DNA of 64,000 bases from Fibrobacter sp. UWH4 (GCF_900142475.1 NZ_FRAY01000001.1:434001-498000), one strand, 5' to 3'; shown: positions 17,039-27,208, counted from the stretch's first letter. The notes: generated from the sequence alone by a model not told the origin. Made by a program: numbers and translations.

Positions 17039-17737
17039 ATGCAGTCCTGGACTGAAATCAAGAAAATCGAGAACCCGACCGAAGAACAGCAGCTCGAGGC
17101 GGTGAAACTCAACTGGTATGCCATCAGCCTTATCGAGAACCCGACGGCTGCCGTGCAGAAGGCGGCGTTCGAGCAGAACGTGCAGGCGATTCTCTACATC
17201 AAGAATGGCCTTTGTGAAGATTTGAAGGCGGCGCTCAACGCCCTCGACGAACCCGCGCTCCTTGCCGCGGTGAACGGCGACCCGAACATTCTGAAGTTCG
17301 TGACGAATCCTGAACTTCTCAAGGCCGCTGTGCGTAGCGACTGGAAAATCGTGAAGAAGATTGATAACGCAAGTGACGAATTGTGGGCCGAGGCGGTTCG
17401 CGTGAATGTCGATGCGCTCAAATTTGTCCGTCATCCAGGTGAAGCCGTTCTGATGGCTGCAGTGGAACGTGACTGGACCTATTTGCAAGAAATTGAACAT
17501 CCGACGGCTGCTATCGTTGTTGCCGCGGTCAAGCAGGATTACCGTGCCTTTGAGTATGTGAGTATCAAGAATCGTACCGAGGCCGTGCAACTTGCAGCCG
17601 TACGAACCGATCCGCGTTGCATCCAGTACCTGCAGCGCGCTTCTGAACGGGTGCAGATGGAAGCGGTTCGTAACAACAAGGATGTCTTTCACTTGATCAA
17701 GAATCCGGCCGAAGCGGTCAAGGAATTCTGCAAATAG
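17039..17737 (+). CDS. Helical-repeat protein (DUF4116-like)
   Basis: The 232-aa protein is built from about ten degenerate units of roughly 22 residues, each a helix pair. The pattern is NP-x(3)-Q-x-x-AV-x(6)-A-x-x-x-I, for example ENPTEEQQLEAVKLNWYAIS and EHPTAAIVVAAVKQDYRAFE. Such repeats resemble DUF4116 and form an alpha-solenoid that usually binds other proteins. There is no signal peptide. It ends 8 bp before the ABC ATPase, suggesting an operon. Function is not known. TATCTTTA lies at 17011-17018. Confidence 0.75.
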   Translation: MQSWTEIKKIENPTEEQQLEAVKLNWYAISLIENPTAAVQKAAFEQNVQAILYIKNGLCEDLKAALNALDEPALLAAVNGDPNILKFVTNPELLKAAVRSDWKIVKKIDNASDELWAEAVRVNVDALKFVRHPGEAVLMAAVERDWTYLQEIEHPTAAIVVAAVKQDYRAFEYVSIKNRTEAVQLAAVRTDPRCIQYLQRASERVQMEAVRNNKDVFHLIKNPAEAVKEFCK

Positions 17738-17745
17738 GATTTGCG

Positions 17746-18600
17746 ATGGATTCGTTGCTGCAACGCCCGTTGATTGCTCTCGATTCTGTGACGTTCCGTT
17801 ATCCGAAATCGGATGCGGACGCTCTTTCCTGTGTGTCGCTTGAAATTCCGCAGGGGAGTTTCTTTGCGCTTCTCGGCCCTAACGGGGCCGGCAAGACGAC
17901 TTTGCTTAGACTGCTTTGCGGACGCTTTTCGAAGTTCTCGGGCTCGCTTGATGTTTCCGCGGATGTTCGCGGGGCAAATGGTTTTCTGGATCCGCTAGCC
18001 TGTGGTATTTTGCTTGAAAATCCGGGAATTTATCCGAAGCTTTCCATATCGGAATACATAGATTACTTTGTCGGCTTTTATGCGGCGCGTATTGATTCTT
18101 GGAATGAATCTGTTTCTCGCGAACGCATTGCCGAACTGGCGCGGAAACTGGAATTGCCTTCTCTTGAAACCCGTATGTCCGCCCTTTCGCTCGGAAATCG
18201 CCAGAAGGTGCAGCTGCTGCGTGCGATGGCACCTGCGCCGCGCCTGTTGATTCTTGACGAACCGGTGGCGAATCTCGATCCCATGTCTCGCGAAACGGTG
18301 TGGTCGCTGCTTGCCGATTGGCGAAAAGAAGAAGGTGGCACGGCAATCGTCTGTTCGCATATCCTCGCCGAAATGGAAGAAGAAGCGACGGATTACGCAA
18401 TTATTGATCGTGGCCAGCTGCTAAAAAGCGGACGCGTGGCCGATATTGCTGCTCAGGAAACATCCTTCAAAATAGAATCGTCTGCATCTTTAGAACAAAT
18501 TCGTGCGGCGCTTGCCGCGGCAGGAATCAATGCGGATGTCATGTGCGAAAAAGCGGATCTTGCGAAATTATACCGAGATGTAGTTTCAGGAAAAAGATGA
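17746..18600 (+). CDS. ABC transporter ATP-binding protein
   Basis: The 284-aa protein has Walker A GPNGAGKTT (near residue 44), the signature loop as LSLGNRQKVQLLRAM (near 147), Walker B LLILDEPVANLD (near 170) and the H-loop (CSH near 205). It energises transport of an unknown substrate. A C-terminal extension (about 225-284) resembles the DUF4162 domain of ABC-2 type exporters. No permease gene is adjacent: the next gene is convergent. The partner must be encoded elsewhere or the protein has another role. Confidence 0.9.
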   Translation: MDSLLQRPLIALDSVTFRYPKSDADALSCVSLEIPQGSFFALLGPNGAGKTTLLRLLCGRFSKFSGSLDVSADVRGANGFLDPLACGILLENPGIYPKLSISEYIDYFVGFYAARIDSWNESVSRERIAELARKLELPSLETRMSALSLGNRQKVQLLRAMAPAPRLLILDEPVANLDPMSRETVWSLLADWRKEEGGTAIVCSHILAEMEEEATDYAIIDRGQLLKSGRVADIAAQETSFKIESSASLEQIRAALAAAGINADVMCEKADLAKLYRDVVSGKR

Positions 18601-18634
18601 ACAATGTGAAATGATTTGCTTCACCTTCCTCATT

Positions 18635-18683
18635 TCACACTCCACACTTCACATTTCATACATCACACTCCACACTTTTCACT
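18635..18683. repeat. Heptad tract, unit TCACACT/CCACACT
   Basis: 7-mers TCACACT, CCACACT, TCACATT, TCATACA, TCACACT, CCACACT, TTTCACT run without a break. The tract lies between the convergent ABC ATPase and TamA-like genes. Confidence 0.88.
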
Positions 18684-18696
18684 GCGGCCCTGCCGC

Positions 18697-20592
18697 CTAG
18701 AATGTCTGCGACAGGTCGAACGCGAACCTGCCCCAGCCAAATGCTTCCGGACTCCAGTTGCTCAAATCCTTCTTGAAGGCGTAATCAAGACGGAAGGTCA
18801 GGAACTGCCAACGGTAACGTACGCCGAGTCCGAGGCTTTCGCTTTCGCGTTTGGCGTAGATGCTTTCGTTGTCGGTCACGAGAGTCCAGTCGTAGAATTG
18901 CACGATTTGCCAGCGTTGCCACGATTTCCATGGGAATGTCCAGCGGATTTCTTCGTTTAGGCGGTAATAAAGTGGCGTGAGGCCGGTGTTGATGCGTTCC
19001 TTCTGTTTGGTGCAGTCGTCATCGACGCAAACGGAGTCGGTGTAGCTGGCATAAATGCTGCGGAATCGGTAGCCACGGACGGAACGCGAACCGCCCTGGT
19101 AAAATACGCGTGCGTCGTCTTCGAGTGCCTTGGCGAAGAATTTGCCGACGCTTCCGCTTACGGCTCCGTTGAATGTCCAGAATAACGGATGGTACAGGTT
19201 TACAGTGAGTTCGCCATAAGTGTAGGGGTCGCCAACCATCGTCAGATTTTGAATGTTTCCGTTCCAGTTAGAACCCGCGCCGAATGTCGGTGCAAGTCGT
19301 ATCCCTTTAACCGGATTGAAGTAGTCGTCGGTATAGTCAAAGGTGAGGGCGGTTTCTGCTTTCAATTTGAAGAGTTTGTCTTCGTTCTTGTTCACGTATC
19401 GGGTATCGAGCGTGCCACGGAAGCGGATGTGCTTGGTGATGCCGAAGGTCAAGTCTGCACGGTTGATGACTTCGTAGCGTTCTTCTAGGCTGTCGGGGTA
19501 GGCGGGCGGATTGATTTTTTCGTGGTTCAGCGTGACATGATCTTCAAAGCGGATGGCAGTCGGAATGAAACTGAACGAGGTCCCGAAAAGGAGCGGGTTT
19601 GCATAACCAACGGAAGCCTCCTGCTTGTGCTGGGCCACGATGGCGCTGGTTGAAAATTCGTGGAAGTGCCCGAAGAAATTTTTGTGCTTGGCAGATGCAT
19701 GTGCTCCGAAACCATAAATTTCTTCGTAGAAGAATCCGTAACGCATTTCTCCGGGAATGCGCTCGGTGGCTTCCAGGTAAACATCCGAAAGGCCGTCTTG
19801 GCGGAGGGAATCGCGCATCTTGATTTGGGTGAATAACTGTGTCGAGTAGAGTTTCGATCTGAAGGAGTGGTATTGGTTACCGTCGATAATTTCACCCTGG
19901 GGAATTTTCCACAGCGAAGAAAGCCAGGTTGTGTCGGTCAGTCCGGCTTCCTTGATTGTGTCTTGCCTGTTGCGCTTGTCACGGGAACGGAAACTTCCGC
20001 TCACCATATTGCCCATGATGACTTTTGCTCCGGGATCTACGGTGATTTCAACGCGGATTTTCTTTTGCGCGGTATCCAGGAACTCTACGGAAGAAAGGGT
20101 GGCGTGCAAGTATCCTTCTCGGCGGTAAGCCTTCTGGATGTTCTCCATGTCTTCGCCGATATCTTCCTGATTATAGTAGTGGTCTTGCGCCGTGTTCAGT
20201 CCGCTTGTGTCTATGTCGACGGTTCTTTCTGGTGGCGCAATCAGCTTGATTCCGTCAAAACGATAACGTTCACCGTCGCGAAAGCTGATGAAATATCCGC
20301 GGACAACGCTGTCTGCCGAAATGATGTCCCTCTGGATTTCCATGGAAATGTCCAAGCTGTAGAAACCTCGCGAATAGTAGAGCGCCTTGATGTTTTCGAG
20401 CGAGAGGCGCATCATGAAATCCTGCTTGGTAGTATCCATCATGCCGAATTCTTCGGGAACATCCAGCTGTTCTTCCAGCTGAAAACTCGAGAATGCCTTG
20501 TTGCCTCGAATATTCAAGTACCAAGGGTGCTTATCTTCTTCGGCAAGACAGTATGCTGTTACGAACAAAAGAAGGAGTAAAATTATTCTCAT
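18697..20592 (-). CDS. TamA/BamA-family outer-membrane assembly protein
   Basis: The 631-aa Omp85-superfamily protein has a signal peptide (MRIILLLLLFVTAYCLAEE). POTRA-like domains occupy about residues 20-250 (for example QKAYRREGYLHATLSSVEF). The C-terminal beta-barrel (about 270-631) has FYQGGSRSVRGYRFRS, matching the conserved R-G-[FY] loop motif of this family. It ends in phenylalanine (FAFDLSQTF), as expected for an outer-membrane strand. It overlaps the TamB-like gene upstream by 4 bp. The pair therefore looks like TamA/TamB, which helps insert or lipid-supply the outer membrane. A separate BamA role is less likely given that partner. Confidence 0.9.
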   Translation of the reverse strand: MRIILLLLLFVTAYCLAEEDKHPWYLNIRGNKAFSSFQLEEQLDVPEEFGMMDTTKQDFMMRLSLENIKALYYSRGFYSLDISMEIQRDIISADSVVRGYFISFRDGERYRFDGIKLIAPPERTVDIDTSGLNTAQDHYYNQEDIGEDMENIQKAYRREGYLHATLSSVEFLDTAQKKIRVEITVDPGAKVIMGNMVSGSFRSRDKRNRQDTIKEAGLTDTTWLSSLWKIPQGEIIDGNQYHSFRSKLYSTQLFTQIKMRDSLRQDGLSDVYLEATERIPGEMRYGFFYEEIYGFGAHASAKHKNFFGHFHEFSTSAIVAQHKQEASVGYANPLLFGTSFSFIPTAIRFEDHVTLNHEKINPPAYPDSLEERYEVINRADLTFGITKHIRFRGTLDTRYVNKNEDKLFKLKAETALTFDYTDDYFNPVKGIRLAPTFGAGSNWNGNIQNLTMVGDPYTYGELTVNLYHPLFWTFNGAVSGSVGKFFAKALEDDARVFYQGGSRSVRGYRFRSIYASYTDSVCVDDDCTKQKERINTGLTPLYYRLNEEIRWTFPWKSWQRWQIVQFYDWTLVTDNESIYAKRESESLGLGVRYRWQFLTFRLDYAFKKDLSNWSPEAFGWGRFAFDLSQTF

Positions 20593-23500
20593 TTGGATTC
20601 CTCCTTCGGTTTGTCCTTGTTTTGCATTGTTTCGCAGCGGCCAAGTCCGAGCAGACAGGGATTCCAGAATCGATAGGTGTAGTCAATATCGATATTTTTC
20701 TCGATACGCGATGTTTCACTGCTTTCGGTACCCGTGTTGGTCAGGTACTGTTTTGAAATCAGCATGGCGTTCAGTTCGAGCGATGGCGAAAGATGGTTCT
20801 TGTGCGAGTATTCCGCTTCCTGGAACACGGGGAGCGTGTAGTTGACCCCGAATTGCAAGGCTTGGTCGTAGGTACGGTTTTCGCTGCTCTGGTCTTGCGT
20901 GTAGCCGAAAATGAGACTGAGGTTCCTTACCCAACGGTCAAGCGATACCGGAACCTTGAAGTAGCTCGAATCCTTGTCACTCGTGGTGTTGTTTTCGAAA
21001 AGCATCACCTTCATGTCGATATCACCGATGTAGTCGCCTCCAAGGGTCTTGTTCGCAGTCGACGAGATGACCTTGCCGATTGCCTTACCTGCAAGCTTGT
21101 TCCAGTCGGTTTCTTCGCCGTTGTCTTCTGCAATACAACCTAGCAAAATGTTGTAGTAAATCGATGCCGCCGACGATTCTCCGCCGCAGTTCGACGATGG
21201 TACCGCCTGCAGGTTGGTGATCGTTCCCTGGAGATCCAGATTGATGGGACAGGTCTCCTTTTCTTTTTCGGAAGTCTCGGAGCAGTAGGGAAGTTCCTGG
21301 CTGCTGGATACGTCGATGACGCCGTTTTGCCACGGAACGTCGTTCCAGGAAATCAGAAGGTTGTTCAACTCGAATTCGTATACTTCCCTGACTCCGATAA
21401 AACCACTGTTTGTGTTGGTGATATCGCCGCGCAATAGGGGACGCACGGTATTGCCAAGTACCCAAATGTCCATGGAAAGCGGGAAGGTGGCAAACGGGGT
21501 GACCACGGCGATGGAGTCCATCTGTGAGTCGCTGACATGCAGGGACAGGTTGATAGGGCTTGCAACAGAAATCTTTTCTTCTTGTGCGCCAGTCTTTCGT
21601 AACCTGGCGACAAAATTATTGAACATGGTCAGGTACTTGTCTAGGGCCGACGGCGTGATGTCGATGTCGAAATTCCTGTAGAATACGGCCTTGTCAATCA
21701 CGATATTTCCGGTAATCGTATTGTTCTTGATGAGTCCTTCGCGGCCGTGCGGAATGCTGAAGCCAATATCGCCACGCGCTTTCGCTTCGGCCTGGCCATA
21801 GACTTCGTCGTTAAACTTGTATGAAATCTGAGGAATGTTTGCCGTAATGAGCAGCTCGTCTTCGTTGTCGGTCGTGTGGCTGTGCATGTTTTCGAGCAGA
21901 AGCCAGTGACTGCCGGACTGGATGGTGAATCGGTCTGAATTGATATCGATGCCCATCAGCTTCATGCTGTCAAGGCTAAACTGCAGATTGGCCGAGATGA
22001 CTTCGCCGCTGTCGTTCTGGGTGCGTGCTTCGTTGATGTCCAAGAGTCCATTTTCAAGATGTCCACGCATATAGATGGGGAACTGAACCTTGGTCCTGGG
22101 AGGTTCGTAAATGGTGGAGTCTACCCGTAGATCGGCGGTGATACCCTTGAGTCCTTTTTTGAGTTCCGCCGTCATGTCGATGTGCAGGTCGGTATTCTTG
22201 ATTTCGCTGACGGTTCCCGGAATGAACCAAGAGCCGTTGGCGTCAATGGTTCCGTTGAAAATGAAGTCGTTGTCGATAAATCCCTCGGCCCAGAGGGTTC
22301 CTCCGTTATCGCTACCGTGCGAGAAACTGACATGTCGCTTTTCGTTAAAGACGTTGTTGATGATGACTTGCGTGTTGCCCGTCCAGCCGCCCCCGCCGAT
22401 GTCGAGATAGGAGTTGAGTTCGACCTTGTCGTTTTCGGCAAAAATGTTCAGCTTGCGTATGTTGAAAAGTTCGGGGGGAATGCTCCTGAACTTGATGTCG
22501 TAGAAGTCCAGGTTGCCGATGAGCTTGTTGCCTTGCTTGTAGCTCAGGTCGCCGTTGAGCATGCCCGAGGTCAAGGTGCTGTCGTTCAGGGGTTCCAGTA
22601 GCAAGGGAATGCTGAACTCGTGAGAAGATATGTTGGCGTAGAGTAACTGTACCGGCAAGAATCCGGAGGTGTGGAAGTCGGGGTTGGAATCGTTCGGCAG
22701 GATGAACGCCCCTGTGGCGGTCGCCGTATTCCTGTCATGTGTCGCATCGAACTTGTCTATGAAAATCGTATCGCCATTTTGCCGGACCGCCGCTTCGGCC
22801 CCCAGTTTGAAGGCGTCGAGGCGTCCGTCAATAGATACTTCTGCACTTCCGATGTTGTGGTCAAAATCCTGACTCCACTTACCCGTGACGAGTCCATTGA
22901 TTTTTTTGTCGAGATCGATATCGGAGAAGGGGATTGTTGCAAAGACGACGTGGTCCGCTTCTACATCAAGGGCGATGGTGTCTCCGATGTTCACGTAGGC
23001 GCTAGCCTTGCCGCCGTTCCGCTGCGAAACGTTCCAAGAGGTGTGCGGATGCGGATCGTCCCATTTGACATCTCCGTTGAAGTCGAAAGTTTCTTTGGGG
23101 GAATAGATGATCCCGTTCGAAAAATCGATGCCCTTGAGGTTGAGATCCAATGACACCTGTAGCGAGTCGGCAGCAATGTGGTAGGCGTTCACGATGGAAT
23201 TGATTTTGGCTAGAATCTTGAGCGAGTGCCCGTCGAAAGCTCCGTATACCTTGGAACGCGCCCCTAAGGTCAGGTTTCCTTGCGTCCAGTCCAACGCCCA
23301 TGGTTCGTAAGGGGAAATGTCTCCAGTGAATGTAATCATGAGGGAATCGCTAAGATCGATGGCCCCGTCTACGAGAGAACCTTGTCTAGTTTCTACGGAT
23401 ACATTGATTTTTTTATCGTGCAATTCCGCGGACTTGATTTCCATGTCCATCGGCATCATCTGAGGACCGAATTCGGCACTCATCTGTTTGACGCGCCCCG

Positions 23501-24482
23501 TCATAAAACCGTTCATATTCTTGTCAAAGGAGCCGTTCAGCTTGATGCTTCCTCCCTCGTCGTTCTTCAGGAGGATATCTATGTCCAAATTGTTCTGGTC
23601 TCCCGCAAGCTTTATAGAGACATCTTCTGGCAGCAATGGCCAGAATTCCCCGACCCTGGTCTTGATGGTTGCGTTGTAGGTGGTGCGTTTCTTTTGCAGG
23701 TCAACGGTCGCGTCTGCGGAAACTTTCAGTTTTTCAATCTTGGGAACGATGTCGGGCAATTCAACGGGAATCCAGTCCTTGGGATTGCTAATCGTCATGT
23801 TCGTGGAAGTCTTCAGCGAGGTCAGATTGTCCTTGGGTGCCTCGATATTGACGTTCAGGGAGTCCGACTTCGTTTTTACCTTGCCTTTGAGTTTCAGTTT
23901 CTGGGTTTCGAAGTTGGCATTCAGGGCGATACTTGTGGCTGAGGGCAAGAAGTCGCCTGTGGCTTCCTGGACATTGAGCTGAACGGATTTTCCGCCGTGG
24001 TTTCTTGCTGAAATGTTTTTTGCTTGCCATCCTTTGCCGTCCGATAACATGACCTGGGCATTCTGGACATCAAGCTGGACTAAAACGGGTATGTTCAGGT
24101 TGTCGGGTAATTTTGGTGGGCCGGTTTGGGCGTCGTCGGTATTCTGCATTCCGGAATCGCTGGGGAGTTGGATTACCGCGATGACGGAGTCGACTTGCAA
24201 TTTGGCTCCCCTTGCGCTTCCAAGCAGGGTGATGTCCAGGTCTGGATTAGCGACCTTGATTTCGGTCCCGTCTACGGATATGCGGACGGAATCGAAATGG
24301 TGGACCAGCAGGTTTTCCATGCTATGGCCGTAGGGGGTAATTGTGACGCCTGCAAAAGTGTGCGGAGTGGACAAAATTCGCTCGAAAAGCGCACGCGCAA
24401 ACCAGACGCCAAGGGCAATGGCGCCAACAACAGCCGTGGCAAAGACGGCTGTTCCTACAAATGTCGTAGGTCGTTTACTCAA
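20589..24482 (-). CDS. TamB-like (DUF490/AsmA-like) envelope protein
   Basis: The 1297-aa protein has one N-terminal membrane anchor (about residues 9-30). A very long beta-rich periplasmic region follows, made of repeated short strands with filament-like AsmA/TamB character. The C-terminal TamB domain (about 1000-1297) contains DITNTNSGFIGVREVYEFEL and KVPVSLDRWVRNLSLIFGYT. TamB is a periplasm-spanning bridge, likely for lipid transfer, that works with TamA. The stop overlaps the start of the TamA-like gene by 4 bp. TATACTTG precedes the gene. Confidence 0.87.
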   Translation of the reverse strand: MSKRPTTFVGTAVFATAVVGAIALGVWFARALFERILSTPHTFAGVTITPYGHSMENLLVHHFDSVRISVDGTEIKVANPDLDITLLGSARGAKLQVDSVIAVIQLPSDSGMQNTDDAQTGPPKLPDNLNIPVLVQLDVQNAQVMLSDGKGWQAKNISARNHGGKSVQLNVQEATGDFLPSATSIALNANFETQKLKLKGKVKTKSDSLNVNIEAPKDNLTSLKTSTNMTISNPKDWIPVELPDIVPKIEKLKVSADATVDLQKKRTTYNATIKTRVGEFWPLLPEDVSIKLAGDQNNLDIDILLKNDEGGSIKLNGSFDKNMNGFMTGRVKQMSAEFGPQMMPMDMEIKSAELHDKKINVSVETRQGSLVDGAIDLSDSLMITFTGDISPYEPWALDWTQGNLTLGARSKVYGAFDGHSLKILAKINSIVNAYHIAADSLQVSLDLNLKGIDFSNGIIYSPKETFDFNGDVKWDDPHPHTSWNVSQRNGGKASAYVNIGDTIALDVEADHVVFATIPFSDIDLDKKINGLVTGKWSQDFDHNIGSAEVSIDGRLDAFKLGAEAAVRQNGDTIFIDKFDATHDRNTATATGAFILPNDSNPDFHTSGFLPVQLLYANISSHEFSIPLLLEPLNDSTLTSGMLNGDLSYKQGNKLIGNLDFYDIKFRSIPPELFNIRKLNIFAENDKVELNSYLDIGGGGWTGNTQVIINNVFNEKRHVSFSHGSDNGGTLWAEGFIDNDFIFNGTIDANGSWFIPGTVSEIKNTDLHIDMTAELKKGLKGITADLRVDSTIYEPPRTKVQFPIYMRGHLENGLLDINEARTQNDSGEVISANLQFSLDSMKLMGIDINSDRFTIQSGSHWLLLENMHSHTTDNEDELLITANIPQISYKFNDEVYGQAEAKARGDIGFSIPHGREGLIKNNTITGNIVIDKAVFYRNFDIDITPSALDKYLTMFNNFVARLRKTGAQEEKISVASPINLSLHVSDSQMDSIAVVTPFATFPLSMDIWVLGNTVRPLLRGDITNTNSGFIGVREVYEFELNNLLISWNDVPWQNGVIDVSSSQELPYCSETSEKEKETCPINLDLQGTITNLQAVPSSNCGGESSAASIYYNILLGCIAEDNGEETDWNKLAGKAIGKVISSTANKTLGGDYIGDIDMKVMLFENNTTSDKDSSYFKVPVSLDRWVRNLSLIFGYTQDQSSENRTYDQALQFGVNYTLPVFQEAEYSHKNHLSPSLELNAMLISKQYLTNTGTESSETSRIEKNIDIDYTYRFWNPCLLGLGRCETMQNKDKPKEESK

Positions 24483-24576
24483 CTTGATTACAAGTATAGA
24501 AAATATGGAAACCGCAATCGGCTTCCATATTCAAAATGAGTGCGTAAATTGTTGATGCTCAATAAGTTACGAATTT

Positions 24577-26646
24577 CTAGTGTATTCCGGCGCCGTCAGC
24601 GACATCGCAGGTCACCGGCTTTCCGTTTACCTCAAGTGCGAGTGTATCGCAGAACACGGCGCCACCCTTTGCGGAAAGCGCGATCTTCTCGAAATCTTTC
24701 ACCTTGAGTTCACGCGGTTCGCTCGGAGCTACACCCTTAAATAGGGCGCGGTCACCCGGCTTTGCGTCTTCTGGAACGCTCACGAGTCTGCACTTGTGCG
24801 TTTCGGGTTCGAGGTCGCCTGCGAAAAGCATACCCTGGCTCATAATGCCGCGGAGTGCGCTCGGCTTCAGGTTTGCGAACAGGAGAATCTTTCTGTTCTG
24901 GAGTTCTTCGGCCTTGTAGCTGCTCTTGAGTCCGCTGCAAATCGTGCGGGGCTCGCCTTCGCCAGCATCTACCTTGAGTACATACAAACTAGTAGCGTCC
25001 GGGTGGTCCGCCACTTCGACAATCTGCGCCACGCGGAGGTCCATCGCTGCGGGAACATCGGCAGCTGTCAGCGGCTTGTTCTGCTTGGGCTTCTGCTGGA
25101 CTTCCTGCTTCTTGACTTCTTCCTCGATACGCGGGAAGAGCGGCTTGCCTTCGCCGAACACTTCGCCACCCTTGAGGATGCCCCAGGCGAGGTCGTTCAC
25201 GTCGGTGAACTTGCTGCCGATCATGGCTAGGCCTTCCTGAGCCTTGGTCGGAATCACCGGCCATAGCAGGCACAGCGAGAGACGCACGGCTTCGGCAGAA
25301 ATGTAGAGAACCGTTGCGAGTTCGTCCTTTGCGGCGGGATCCTTCGCGAGTTTCCACGGGGCCTTGATTTCAAGATAGCGGTTGATGCTGCGCACCAGCG
25401 ACATGATTTCGTCAATCACCTGCGAAAGTTTCACCTGCGGCACCCATTCCATCACGTTGCCAATCACGCGCTTTGCGATCGAGACGACTTCATTGGCGGC
25501 ATCATCCAGGTTCGATGCGGCGGGAAGCTTGCCTTCAAAGTTGGTGAGCACCAGGCGGTGTACGCGGTTCAGCACGTTGCCGAGGTCGTTGGCGAGGTCG
25601 CTGTTGATGCGTCGAACAAAGCTTTCGTGCGTGAAGTTTGCGTCTTGTCCCACGACCATTGCCGAGGCGAGGAAATAGCGGAATGCATCTACGCCGTACT
25701 TGGTCATGTAATCCATCGGATTCACCACGTTACCTGCGGACTTGCTCATCTTGTCGCCTCCGTTCACGAGCCACCAGCCGTGGGCGAGGATGTGCTGCGG
25801 AAGCGGAATGTCGAGGGCCATGAGCATGGTCGGCCAGTACACGCTGTGAGTCGTCAAAATGTCCTTGCCGATGAGGTGATATGTGGCGGGCCAAATCGGC
25901 GTGCCGTCGGCATAAGTCTTGTGGAAGGCGGTCGAGGCGCTCACGTAGTTCAAAAGGGCGTCGAACCATACGTAGGTCACGTAGTCCTGGTCAAAGGGCA
26001 GCGGAATGCCCCAGCTGAGGCGTGCCTTCGGGCGGCTAATGCACAGGTCGTTCAGCGGCTGGCGCAGGAATCCGCGGATTTCGTTCCAGCGGTAGTCCGG
26101 TACAATCCAGTCCTTGTGGCTTTCCAAAAAGTCAATCAGCTTCTGCTGGTAAGAACTCATCTTAAAGAAGTAGTTCTTTTCCTTGAGCCATTCCACCGGG
26201 CGGTGACTGATGGGGTCGCACTTGTTTTCGTCAAGTTCGTCTTCGCCAAAGAAGCGTTCTTCGCCGACAGAGTACCAGCCTTCGTATTCCTTCGAGTAGA
26301 TTTCACCCTTGTCCCAGAGCTTCTGGAGGCATTCTTGCACGAAGGCCTTGTGTTCGGGCATTGTGGTGCGGATAAAGAAGTCGTTTTCGATATCCATCTT
26401 TTTCCACAGGTCTTCGAAACGGTGGTAGTATTCGTCCACGTGCTGCTGCGGCGTGACTTCGCGCTTGGCGGCGGCGCGCTGCACCTTCTGGCCATGTTCG
26501 TCGGTACCGGTTAAGAAGAAGGTCTGGTAGCCGATAATCTTGTGGAAGCGGGTCAAAATATCCGCGAGGACAGTGGTGTAGGAGTGCCCGATATGCGGGG
26601 CGTCATTCACGTAATAAATCGGGGTTGTAACGTAAAAATTCTTCAT
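24577..26646 (-). CDS. metG: Methionyl-tRNA synthetase
   Basis: MetG charges tRNA-Met with methionine. The 689-aa protein has the class Ia signatures PIYYVNDAPHIGHSYTTV (HIGH, about residue 18) and GDKMSKSAGNVV (KMSKS, about 298). The C-terminal tRNA-binding (EMAP-like) domain (about 560-665) carries DLRVAQIVEVADHPDATSLY and GIMSQGMLFAG. A further short extension follows. The ATG lies 5 nt after TACATTTG with no ribosome site. TTG is 21 nt upstream of that element, so a leaderless message from a Bacteroidetes-like promoter is likely. Confidence 0.97.
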   Translation of the reverse strand: MKNFYVTTPIYYVNDAPHIGHSYTTVLADILTRFHKIIGYQTFFLTGTDEHGQKVQRAAAKREVTPQQHVDEYYHRFEDLWKKMDIENDFFIRTTMPEHKAFVQECLQKLWDKGEIYSKEYEGWYSVGEERFFGEDELDENKCDPISHRPVEWLKEKNYFFKMSSYQQKLIDFLESHKDWIVPDYRWNEIRGFLRQPLNDLCISRPKARLSWGIPLPFDQDYVTYVWFDALLNYVSASTAFHKTYADGTPIWPATYHLIGKDILTTHSVYWPTMLMALDIPLPQHILAHGWWLVNGGDKMSKSAGNVVNPMDYMTKYGVDAFRYFLASAMVVGQDANFTHESFVRRINSDLANDLGNVLNRVHRLVLTNFEGKLPAASNLDDAANEVVSIAKRVIGNVMEWVPQVKLSQVIDEIMSLVRSINRYLEIKAPWKLAKDPAAKDELATVLYISAEAVRLSLCLLWPVIPTKAQEGLAMIGSKFTDVNDLAWGILKGGEVFGEGKPLFPRIEEEVKKQEVQQKPKQNKPLTAADVPAAMDLRVAQIVEVADHPDATSLYVLKVDAGEGEPRTICSGLKSSYKAEELQNRKILLFANLKPSALRGIMSQGMLFAGDLEPETHKCRLVSVPEDAKPGDRALFKGVAPSEPRELKVKDFEKIALSAKGGAVFCDTLALEVNGKPVTCDVADGAGIH

Positions 26647-26756
26647 GCGCTCAAATGTAGAAAAAACACTTCGGAGGCGTCAAAAACCGCTCCAAAAGGT
26701 CTATGGTTTTCTTGAAAGGCGCAATTATATTTATTTTTGATTGGACTGGAGAGCTT

Positions 26757-27170
26757 ATGAATTGTAGAATATTGATGCGTTTCGTGGGGGTGAGCGAGGA
26801 ACTCGCGGCAATTTATGATGCCCTCATGGAACAGTACCCCGAAATGGACTTGCCCAGTGAAGATGCGGGCGAGTGGTATTCGGTGGACGATGTGATGATG
26901 GACGAGTACGAATGCCGCTTCGAGGAACTCCCCGATGGCGAACTTTTGGCGATGGACGGATCTGTCCTGATCGAAGATGAACTCCCCGAAGATTTTTTTG
27001 CGGAGCTCATGGAACGTTTCGAACATGTCTACGGGGCCTTCAAATGGTCTTCCCTCGATGTGGGAGTCGGTTGCGGCACAAGCGACGGCTGGGGCGAGTT
27101 TATCCCGGACTATGCCGATGACTATTCCGACGAAGCGAACGAAATTTCCGAAGCCGTCATCGGTTTCTAA
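26757..27170 (+). CDS. Acidic protein of unknown function
   Basis: The 137-aa protein is strongly acidic (Asp/Glu-rich throughout, e.g. EDELPEDFFAEL) with no signal peptide or membrane segment. The start at 26757 is preferred over 26703 because TGGAGAG is just upstream and the extra residues lack homology cues. It starts MNCRILMRFVGVSEELAAIY. I do not recognise the family. It is divergent from metG and 38 bp before the MATE gene. Confidence 0.7.
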   Translation: MNCRILMRFVGVSEELAAIYDALMEQYPEMDLPSEDAGEWYSVDDVMMDEYECRFEELPDGELLAMDGSVLIEDELPEDFFAELMERFEHVYGAFKWSSLDVGVGCGTSDGWGEFIPDYADDYSDEANEISEAVIGF

Positions 27171-27208
27171 AAAATACTCGTGTAAAAAATTCTATCTTTG
27201 GCCACCCT

